Below the pieces are notes generated by a model. It was given only the letters and a program-made list of their open reading frames with translations, did no database searches and had not been told where the DNA came from. From the NCBI RefSeq assembly GCF_004799755.1, contig NZ_SLUB01000025.1:1-59499 (forward strand): a DNA stretch of 59,499 bases. Direction: 5' to 3'. The translations under genes and the position numbers were made by a program. The DNA is from Bacillus timonensis. GTDB lineage: Bacteria > Bacillota > Bacilli > Bacillales > Bacillaceae_L. Below are positions 52,989 through 59,499 of this stretch, piece after piece; position 1 is the first letter of the stretch, and every line of letters begins with the position of its first letter.

Positions 52989-54209
52989 ATGCTTAGTCAA
53001 CAAACAATTGAAATCGTAAAAAGCACAGTTCCAGTACTTGAAAAATTCGGTAAAGATATTACATCTCACTTTTACAAACGTATGTTTAAAAATAACCCTG
53101 AATTATTAAATATTTTCAACCATGCAAATCAAAGACAAGGTCGCCAGCAAACAGCTTTAGCAAACGCTGTTTATGCTGCAGCTGCTCATATTGATAACTT
53201 AGAAGCTATTCTTCCTGTAGTTAAACAAATCGCTCAAAAACACCGCGCTTTAGGAATTCAACCTGAACATTATCCAATCGTTGGAGAAAACCTACTTGGT
53301 GCGATTAAAGAAGTATTAGGCGATGCTGCAACAGATGAGATCATCAACGCTTGGGCTGAAGCTTATGGAGCCATTGCAGATGCGTTCATCGGCGTGGAAA
53401 AAGAAATGTATAAGGAGGCAAAGGAACAGCCAGGAGGTTGGGAAGGTTTCAAAAATTTTATTGTAGACCGAAAAGTGAAGGAAAGTGAAGTTATTACTTC
53501 CTTCTATTTAAAGCCTGAGGATGGAAATGAAATTGCGTCTTATCAAGCTGGTCAATACTTAACCGTTAAAGTTCAGCCTGAAGGTGATGAGTATACACAT
53601 ATCCGCCACTATAGCCTTTCAGATGCACCAGGAAAAGACTATTACAGAATTAGTGTCAAACGTGAAGAACATGGTGTCGTTTCAAATTACTTACATCACG
53701 AAATGAATGAAGGTGATGTAATCACTGTAAGTGCACCAGCCGGTGATTTCGTTCTTGAAGCAAAAGACACTCCTGCCATTTTATTAAGTGGTGGTGTTGG
53801 ATTAACACCAATGGTCAGCATGTTAAATACAATTGTAGAGCAACAGCCTGAACGTGAAGTTATGTTCATCCATGGTGCACTCAATAGTGAGGTTCACGCA
53901 TTAAAAGATGAGGTTGCAAATCTTGCATCAAAACATGAGAATGTGAAGAATTTCGTTGCTTATTCTGCCCCTACTGACCAAGACCGTCAAGACATGAATT
54001 TTGATAAGGAAGGCTTCGTTGACCTTAATTGGTTAAAAGCAACTGTTGGAACAACAGAAGCAGATTTCTATTTCTGTGGCCCAGTACCATTTATGAAAAT
54101 GATGTATCGCTCATTAAAGGAATGGGGAGTTGCATCTGAAAATATTCATTTCGAATTCTTTGGTCCTGCTAGTGAATTAGAGGAATCCGCAGAAGCAGTA
54201 ACTGCATAA
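52989..54209 (+). CDS. hmp: Flavohemoglobin, nitric oxide dioxygenase
   Basis: 406 residues. The N-terminal globin domain spans about 1-137 and contains the heme-proximal His in AQKHRALGI. A FAD-binding domain follows (YTHIRHYSLSDAPG), then the NAD(P)-binding domain (ILLSGGVGLTPMVSML; FYFCGPVPFM). It oxidises NO to nitrate in the cytoplasm, protecting against nitrosative stress. It sits opposite nsrR with an operator between them and ends at a terminator. Confidence 0.97.
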   Translation: MLSQQTIEIVKSTVPVLEKFGKDITSHFYKRMFKNNPELLNIFNHANQRQGRQQTALANAVYAAAAHIDNLEAILPVVKQIAQKHRALGIQPEHYPIVGENLLGAIKEVLGDAATDEIINAWAEAYGAIADAFIGVEKEMYKEAKEQPGGWEGFKNFIVDRKVKESEVITSFYLKPEDGNEIASYQAGQYLTVKVQPEGDEYTHIRHYSLSDAPGKDYYRISVKREEHGVVSNYLHHEMNEGDVITVSAPAGDFVLEAKDTPAILLSGGVGLTPMVSMLNTIVEQQPEREVMFIHGALNSEVHALKDEVANLASKHENVKNFVAYSAPTDQDRQDMNFDKEGFVDLNWLKATVGTTEADFYFCGPVPFMKMMYRSLKEWGVASENIHFEFFGPASELEESAEAVTA

Positions 54210-54224
54210 TTGAAGATTATTCAA

Positions 54225-54265
54225 TAGACCCTCCGTTTCTATAATGTAATTGAGGGTCTTTTTTG
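54225..54265 (+). terminator. hmp terminator
   Basis: GACCCTC / GAGGGTC stem with an 18-base loop, then TTTTTT. Confidence 0.82.
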
Positions 54266-54279
54266 GCTTTATCATATTT

Positions 54280-54687
54280 GTTGGGGTTTAGACAATATTT
54301 GTCCAGCCAGATCCAGATGGTACTGGGGTTGCTAAGGATGTATATTATACGTTTGAAATTTTCAATCCTCTCGTTGTTCAATTTACGAAGAGAGACCCTG
54401 ATAATGATAATAAAATGTCAATTGTGCTAATGATTCAACCTGTAACAGAAGGAAAATCAATTGCACATGGTATTATTTCCTTTAACTATGATACGGGAAC
54501 AACGGATGAAGAAACGGTTAAGTTCCAAGATATGATTTTTGCGAAGGACAAGCCAATTGTTGAAAATCAAAAGCCGGAAGATCTTCCTTTAGATTTACAG
54601 GTTGAGCTTTCCTTAAAATCTGACCGTATGAGTATTGCATATCGTCAATATTTGAAAAAAATTGGAGTCACTCTAGGGACTGCCTAA
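54280..54687 (+). pseudogene. 3' remnant of a Rieske aromatic-ring-hydroxylating oxygenase
   Basis: An open frame without a plausible start encodes the C-terminal part of a catalytic oxygenase domain: FVQPDPDGTG...VYYTFEIFNPLVVQF at the start, then KPEDLPLDLQVELSLKSDRMSIAYRQYLKK at the end. Such proteins are about 330-350 residues with an N-terminal Rieske [2Fe-2S] domain (CxH...CxxH); that part is absent. A TAG precedes the fragment. An ATG at 54415 would give 90 residues, still non-functional. It ends in an intact terminator. Confidence 0.82.
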
Positions 54688-54696
54688 TACAGGAAA

Positions 54697-54741
54697 AGTG
54701 CCAATCCCCTATTTGGTAGGAGTTGATTGGCACCCTTTTTT
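54697..54741 (+). terminator. Terminator at the Rieske remnant
   Basis: GTGCCAATC / GATTGGCAC stem, long loop, then CCTTTTTTT. Its 3' end touches the convergent PLA2-like gene. Confidence 0.8.
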
Positions 54742-55007
54742 TATAGTCTAAATACATTTCTAAATCTCATTGCACTATAAAATAATGCTGCATCTCTTCC
54801 CTCTTTTGTATATCGGTTTCTCTGTTTTCGCAAACACTCCATAAAAGCAAGGTCACATTCCCGTGACGGGCCATATCGTCGATAGCATAGGTCATGTCTC
54901 ATACAACATGAATCTACCCGATTTGTCGGTGGACCAGAACCTCCACAGCCTGGTCCACACCATCTATAGCCAGGCATACAAAAACCGAACCCTCTTCTGT
55001 CGCTCAT
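54741..55007 (-). CDS. Small phospholipase A2-like protein
   Basis: 88 residues from the ATG at 55007, with GGAGGGG upstream. The PLA2 hallmarks are present: a calcium-loop-like CGPGCGG at 17-23, and VDSCCMRHDLCY at 31-42 where His38-Asp39 form the catalytic pair. Several further cysteines (10, 51, 58) could form disulfides. No signal peptide is visible, so it may act inside the cell or in the spore. Similar small PLA2-like proteins occur in Bacilli; activity is not established here. Confidence 0.82.
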   Translation of the reverse strand: MSDRRGFGFCMPGYRWCGPGCGGSGPPTNRVDSCCMRHDLCYRRYGPSRECDLAFMECLRKQRNRYTKEGRDAALFYSAMRFRNVFRL

Positions 55008-55217
55008 CACTCTCCCCTCCTTTTTACCTTAAGACTATATTAATAAAATATGTTTTTGTTTTTGGAAAGGAAGGGCTTTTATAATGCATACCGTTTAGAC
55101 TATTAAAAAAGAATTGAAAAGTCTGATAAAAGTTTGATAGTATAACATTATTATCAAGGACAAATGGAATATTTAACATTGTCCACTCAATTTTCACATC
55201 AAGCGAAGGAGATTAAA

Positions 55218-56468
55218 ATGAAGGGTAAATTTCATTATGCGTGGATGATTGTATTTGTGACGTTCCTCGCATTTTTAGCAGTGCAAGGGGGAAGGTTAGC
55301 ATTCGGAGCGTTTGTTGAGCCTTGGGAGCAAGACTTACATATGGACAGGGCGACAACCTCACTTATTTCAACCATAAGCTTTGTCATTTATGGTCTTTCA
55401 CAGCCTTTTATTGGGAGATTCATAGATAGATATGGTGCACGTCTAATTTTATCTATTAGTACGTTTATTGTAGGAATCAGTTTCTTTTTCATTACTTTTG
55501 TTACGCAGCCTTGGCAATTATTCATCCTTTATTCGTTAGTATCAGTTGGTGTTGGTGGTGCATCGAATGTTGCCGGCACAGTTCTTATTACGAATTGGTT
55601 TAATAAAAAGCGTGGGCTTGCGTTAGGGATCATGGAGGCTGGCTTTGGATTTGGACAAATGCTCCTTGTTCCTGGCTCTCTTATGTTAATTCATTGGTTT
55701 GATTGGAGAACCACGATTTTTATTTTAGGTGCTTTGTTAATCGTCATCGTGTTTCCTGTCGTACTCTTCTTTTTACGCAATCATCCCAATGAAAAAGCTA
55801 TGGAGCCTTTGGGCGGAAAAATCAATGAAAAAGAAGAATCTGGGACAGAACATGAAAAGAAGCCTGTTTCACTTAAAGTTCTTTTTAAAATGCGCGAATT
55901 TTGGTTTTTAATGGTACCTTTTGCTGTCTGTGGGTTTACGACAACTGGTTTAATGGATACACATCTAATTCCTTTATCCCACCACCATGGATTTTCAGCA
56001 ACTGTAACAGGCACAGCAGTAAGTATTTTAGCGGCTTGTAATATTGTCGGAATCTTGCTTTCTGGTGTTATCATTGATTATTGGAGTAGCCGTAAGCTAT
56101 TAGTTTTTATTTATTTTACGCGTGCATTATCAATTGGCATTCTAGTTTACTCTCATAACACTGTGTTATTGTTATTATTTGCATCCATTTTTGGATTTGT
56201 TGATTTTGCAACAGTTGCACCTACTCAATTATTGGTAACTCAATATTTTAAAAACTATTCAATCGGATTTATTGTGGGGTGTTTATCTCTTAGCCATCAA
56301 ATCGGTTCAGCCTTAGGTGCTTTTATACCAGGACTATTATATAGTAATTATGGCAATTATGAATTATCTCTTTATATATCAATCTTACTTGTTCTGGCTG
56401 CAGCCATTATGAATCTTTTATTACCTGAACCGAAACGAATGAAAATAGTTGTTAATAGGGCAAATTAA
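55218..56468 (+). CDS. Major facilitator superfamily transporter
   Basis: 416 residues from the ATG at 55218, preceded by GAAGGAG; in-frame codons upstream lack a site. Twelve membrane helices with the MFS motif [13 protein letters not shown] after helix 2 and a central charged loop (about residues 200-225). The pattern resembles the OxlT/monocarboxylate group. The substrate cannot be inferred and no catabolic genes are adjacent. Confidence 0.88.
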   Translation: MKGKFHYAWMIVFVTFLAFLAVQGGRLAFGAFVEPWEQDLHMDRATTSLISTISFVIYGLSQPFIGRFIDRYGARLILSISTFIVGISFFFITFVTQPWQLFILYSLVSVGVGGASNVAGTVLITNWFNKKRGLALGIMEAGFGFGQMLLVPGSLMLIHWFDWRTTIFILGALLIVIVFPVVLFFLRNHPNEKAMEPLGGKINEKEESGTEHEKKPVSLKVLFKMREFWFLMVPFAVCGFTTTGLMDTHLIPLSHHHGFSATVTGTAVSILAACNIVGILLSGVIIDYWSSRKLLVFIYFTRALSIGILVYSHNTVLLLLFASIFGFVDFATVAPTQLLVTQYFKNYSIGFIVGCLSLSHQIGSALGAFIPGLLYSNYGNYELSLYISILLVLAAAIMNLLLPEPKRMKIVVNRAN

Positions 56469-56582
56469 TCCAGAGTTCGCCCTTTTTACTCCTAAAAATA
56501 GAACCATGTACATTTGTATTCTAGTTTGCCCATGGTGTAAAATCTTTTAAGCAACACAAAAGGGATACAAGGAGAAAAATAA

Positions 56583-57155
56583 ATGAAAAGCATTTTACGA
56601 AATTTTATTAATGGAATTTTGACAATTGTTCCGATTATTTTAGTTGTGTATGTAGTTTTTAAAGTCTTTTTGTTTTTAGATGGGATATTAGGGAATTTCC
56701 TGAAGCCTTTTTTGAGAGAAGATTATATCCCTGGAATTGGACTATTACTCACATTTGTGGTTATTACAATCTTAGGTTGGTTATCAACGAGAGTCTTTTC
56801 AGGGGCAATTTTTCGTTTGATTAACAGATTGTTAGAAAAAATTCCGTTAATCAAAACCTTATACTCTGTTATTAAGGATACATTCAATTCCTTTCTTGGT
56901 GAGAAGAAGTCATTTTCAAAGGTTGCACTTGTGAGAATACCAGGTACAGACGTAAAAGCAATCGGTTTTATTACGACTGAAGATGTCGAAAGTTTTTATG
57001 ATCCATTGAAAGACTATGTCGCTGTTTATATTCAGCAAACTTTTCAAATTGCTGGTTTCACCTTCTTAATTCCCAAGGATGAAGTTGAAATTATTGACGT
57101 AAAGCCTGAGGATGCAATGAAATTTGTAGTTTCTGGTGGGATGACATCAAAATAA
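56583..57155 (+). CDS. DUF502 membrane protein
   Basis: 190 residues with two N-terminal membrane helices (about 9-32 and 51-70) and a soluble C-terminal domain. The family stretch PGIGLLLTFVVITILGWLSTRVFSG and KIPLIKTLYSVIKDT is clear. Function unknown. The ATG follows AAGGAGA. It is monocistronic with its own terminator. Confidence 0.88.
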   Translation: MKSILRNFINGILTIVPIILVVYVVFKVFLFLDGILGNFLKPFLREDYIPGIGLLLTFVVITILGWLSTRVFSGAIFRLINRLLEKIPLIKTLYSVIKDTFNSFLGEKKSFSKVALVRIPGTDVKAIGFITTEDVESFYDPLKDYVAVYIQQTFQIAGFTFLIPKDEVEIIDVKPEDAMKFVVSGGMTSK

Positions 57156-57178
57156 AACAAAATACCCTATCAGTAAAA

Positions 57179-57216
57179 AAGAACGTGCCTTCCCCATTTA
57201 AGGACGTTCTTTTTAT
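57179..57216 (+). terminator. DUF502 terminator
   Basis: AAGAACGT / ACGTTCTT stem with a long loop, then TTTTTAT. Confidence 0.8.
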
Positions 57217-57372
57217 ATTTACATCCAAGTTAACATAATGTTATTATATTAAACTAAATGCAGAATTAATATATTGAAAAATTTTCAAGTTTTATGGACC
57301 AAAACAAATTTTAAACATATATTATCACGTAAATATTTGGGCTCTTATAACTAATTCTAAGAGGTGATAAGC

Positions 57373-57588
57373 ATGTATGTTGTTCATTACTTTGAAAATA
57401 ATAATCTTTTATTAACCCAACTGGTGCAAACGGTGCCATCTGTCGATGATTCGATCAAAATAAAAGGAAAAAAAGGCAAAGTTTCTAAAGTAATCGATAT
57501 TGATGAAAGAAATATTCATGTCCAGGTTGAGTTAGACCGGATAGTGAAAAAGAAAGCAGTTGACGATTCAAAAAAGAAAAGACGATAA
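57373..57588 (+). CDS. Small basic protein, 71 residues
   Basis: ATG at 57373 with AGAGGTG upstream; an in-frame GTG at 57364 overlaps that site. It begins YVVHYFENNNLLLTQLVQTV and ends in a Lys/Arg tail (VDDSKKKRR). The middle (IKIKGKKGKVSKVIDIDERNIHVQV) looks like a small all-beta, possibly SH3-like fold. Family not recognised. Confidence 0.7.
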   Translation: MYVVHYFENNNLLLTQLVQTVPSVDDSIKIKGKKGKVSKVIDIDERNIHVQVELDRIVKKKAVDDSKKKRR

Positions 57589-57592
57589 GATC

Positions 57593-57625
57593 AGAGAACG
57601 CACCGATAAAAGGAGTGCGTTCTTA
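57593..57625. terminator. Terminator between convergent genes
   Basis: AGAACGCAC / GTGCGTTCT perfect 9-bp stem, 11-base loop; it overlaps the stop of the next minus-strand gene. Confidence 0.8.
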
Positions 57626-58450
57626 TCTTTGTAAAGTAATGATTTCTGTGTCCCTCATTGATGCCTTATAAAGACTAATCGTTCCTGATACGCCTATTCC
57701 TGTAGAAGGATCCATTGTAAAATCATCATTTAGCGCAATCGTCCATTTAGCCTCACTATTTTCAACTAAAACAACTGCTAAAGTACCAAATTGAATAACT
57801 TGTTCCCAGCTAAAGGTTTCCGAATTTCCTTCATGTTCGACTGTAATTCCGTCTGTGTGACTAGAAATATTGCTATTTCCACCTTTCCATTTGCCATAAA
57901 TGGCAGAACCTACATAATAATAAGATCCCCCTCTACCTCGGTCACCATATGTACCAATAAATTGGTGAATTGAATTGTCTTTCGCCTTATAGGTCATCGC
58001 AGCAACATCATTTGTTAGCCAGTCAATTTTATATTCACCATTCATTTGATATGGAAGAGTCTCTTTTTGGCGAGCGAAAATTCCATAATAAGTTCGATAA
58101 TAATGAGCTTCTTCCCTATTATCTTTTATGATGAATAGATGCTTAAAATCAGGTGAAATACTTATGACTTGGTTGATCGGATGTTTTAAAACCAGAATTC
58201 CATAAAAAATGATAAAAAGCAGAAATACAGATGAGCTGAGAATCCTTCCTTTTTTCTTTATGGGTAGCAGCATCCAAAATGACAGACTTAAAAAGATTCC
58301 AATGAAAATATTAATCACATAAAATAATCGATTATCACTATACTCAATTAGAAATTTGGAATGAAGGAAAAAATAGCCCATTTGAAGAAGGAAAGATCCG
58401 ATCGCAATCACAAAGAAGATCCATCCTATTGCTATTTTACGACTATTCAT
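57623..58450 (-). CDS. Membrane protein of unknown function, partner of Asp-box protein
   Basis: 275 residues. Three to four hydrophobic helices in the first 100 residues, then a soluble domain (residues about 100-275) that looks all-beta (YYRTYYGIFARQKETLPYQMNGEY; GRGGSYYYVGSAIYGKWKGG). Family not recognised. Its ATG overlaps the stop of the upstream gene (ATGA), so the two are translationally coupled. Confidence 0.75.
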   Translation of the reverse strand: MNSRKIAIGWIFFVIAIGSFLLQMGYFFLHSKFLIEYSDNRLFYVINIFIGIFLSLSFWMLLPIKKKGRILSSSVFLLFIIFYGILVLKHPINQVISISPDFKHLFIIKDNREEAHYYRTYYGIFARQKETLPYQMNGEYKIDWLTNDVAAMTYKAKDNSIHQFIGTYGDRGRGGSYYYVGSAIYGKWKGGNSNISSHTDGITVEHEGNSETFSWEQVIQFGTLAVVLVENSEAKWTIALNDDFTMDPSTGIGVSGTISLYKASMRDTEIITLQR

Positions 58451-59345
58451 TCGGTGCTACCTCCGATGCAAACTCCCACGATAACCCTTGATCAAATGAA
58501 ACAAATTTCCCTTTTACCTTTCCACCCATATAGTCTCCATTCGGTCCTTGGTTAAGAAGAACAGCAAAATGATCATCTTCTTTAAATGGAAGCTCTGCCG
58601 TTACAAAAATCTGATGATATTTTTCTGGGATAGAAAATGTGGCTTTCTTCCAAGAAAATCCAGAGTCGGTCGTTACATAAAAATCAGGTTCTTCAGGATT
58701 GATGATACCGTATGATAAGAAACCGGTATTTTCGTCGACAAAGGTACCATTATATATAAGCCTTGTTGTACCTGGGTAGGCTGTTTCTCTCCACGTTTTT
58801 CCCCCATCATTTGTCATGAATGTCGCTGACCATTCCTGAGACATTGTTCGATCCCCAGAAACAATGACATAGCCAAATTTTTCATTTAAGAAATCCACTT
58901 TCCGAAATCTGATGCCTGGATCATGTTGATAGATCAGTGATTCCTGCCATGTTACCCCCTTGTCGAGTGATGTAATTAGTTTAATGGCACCTTCTATATA
59001 TAAAAAAGTGGCTCTTTTATCTGTTAGAATAAAGCTGTCATTTATAAGCTCTGTTTGGTTTCCATTATATTCTCCACTAAATAGTTGCTCGACCTTTACT
59101 GGGACTGTAACCCAATCATCTCCATTGTCATATGTAATCTTTAATTCATTATTTTGCAGTGTGTAACCAATTGAATCAGCCACAATGGTAGGCTGTAAAG
59201 ATTCAGGTCTCTCTCGATTTTCAGATGGACTTGACATGTCTTCCTGTACAGGTGGTGTTCCATCAAAAGATTTTTCATATTGAAAAATAGAAATGATTAA
59301 AAGCAGAATGACTAAACTTGAAACCACAATCAATAGATTTTTCAA
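58443..59345 (-). CDS. Membrane-anchored Asp-box (BNR) repeat beta-propeller protein
   Basis: 300 residues. An N-terminal signal anchor (residues 4-21) is followed by an extracellular domain. Four Asp-box motifs are visible: SLDKGVTW, TNDGGKTW, TTDSGFSW and SFDQGLSW, spaced along a probable beta-propeller like sialidase or YCF48-type proteins. The catalytic residues of sialidases cannot be identified, so a binding or assembly role is more likely. It overlaps the next gene by eight bases and likely forms a two-gene operon with it. Confidence 0.82.
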   Translation of the reverse strand: MKNLLIVVSSLVILLLIISIFQYEKSFDGTPPVQEDMSSPSENRERPESLQPTIVADSIGYTLQNNELKITYDNGDDWVTVPVKVEQLFSGEYNGNQTELINDSFILTDKRATFLYIEGAIKLITSLDKGVTWQESLIYQHDPGIRFRKVDFLNEKFGYVIVSGDRTMSQEWSATFMTNDGGKTWRETAYPGTTRLIYNGTFVDENTGFLSYGIINPEEPDFYVTTDSGFSWKKATFSIPEKYHQIFVTAELPFKEDDHFAVLLNQGPNGDYMGGKVKGKFVSFDQGLSWEFASEVAPNE

Positions 59346-59499
59346 AGATAATCTCCTTTGTTCTTTTATCCTCCTGAATCCGTGATAAAAAATAATTTTT
59401 CCGATAATTTTAGGAATTCCTTATTTTCTTGCCATTCGTACTAATTTAAGTTGGATTGATTGGTTTTTGTGTACACTAAATAAAACCTGCTTACCTATA

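Overview
The window looks like chromosomal DNA of an endospore-forming, low-GC Bacillaceae (Bacillus sensu lato). The evidence is strong GGAGG-type ribosome binding sites, TTG/GTG starts, T-rich intrinsic terminators, and Bacillus families such as sporulenol synthase, a GerP-like protein, a YkvR-like DUF3219 protein, a YybP-like DUF5392 protein with its manganese riboswitch, NiaR, NsrR/Hmp and a bacillithiol-transferase remnant. No phage, insertion sequence, rRNA or CRISPR array was seen.

Region 1 (1-8043, minus strand) is a sugar-acid / nickel-pincer cluster: gnd, a LarA-family racemase/epimerase, an SDR oxidoreductase, larE, gntK, larB and a short larC. The gene content suggests a nickel-dependent C2 epimerisation of an aldonate (for example mannonate to gluconate) feeding gluconokinase and 6-phosphogluconate dehydrogenase. 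LarE has the three-cysteine pattern expected of an iron-sulfur LarE. LarC stops after its N-terminal half and is followed directly by a terminator.

Region 2 (8308-14028) holds ilvD, niaR, a 52-53 bp repeat array, htpG preceded by a perfect CIRCE operator, and a stand-alone CapV-like patatin phospholipase.

Region 3 (14083-21466) is a selenocysteine island. It contains a 78-residue SelW-like selenoprotein with an in-frame TGA, selB, a tRNA-Sec with UCA anticodon, selD with its own in-frame TGA, and a PhnD/PhnE/PhnC-like ABC transporter that is plausibly a selenium-oxyanion importer. SelA is not in the window. An orphan PTS EIIC gene sits inside the island.

Region 4 (21553-41560) is mostly ordinary Bacillus core and accessory genes: an AI-2E-family transporter, LMW tyrosine phosphatase, a luciferase-like oxidoreductase, a UvrD-like helicase, fumC, pepF, sqhC, DUF2515, the Mn riboswitch and yybP-like gene, ybaK, YjbQ, a TIGR01777 epimerase and a NERD-domain protein. 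A deleted, frameshifted bstA-like pseudogene lies here.

Region 5 (41561-59499) begins with a second repeat array of exact 52 bp period. Then come an FMN riboswitch with ribU, a second luciferase-like oxidoreductase, an atypical Nramp transporter, DUF421, NhaC, a TPP riboswitch controlling an SDR plus thiW, an apparently frameshifted DNA-alkylation-repair gene, a MetX-like hydrolase, divergent nsrR/hmp with an operator-like site, a Rieske-oxygenase remnant, a small PLA2-like protein, an MFS transporter, a DUF502 protein and a two-gene operon with Asp-box repeats. All functional statements come from reading the sequence and recalling families; no searches were run.
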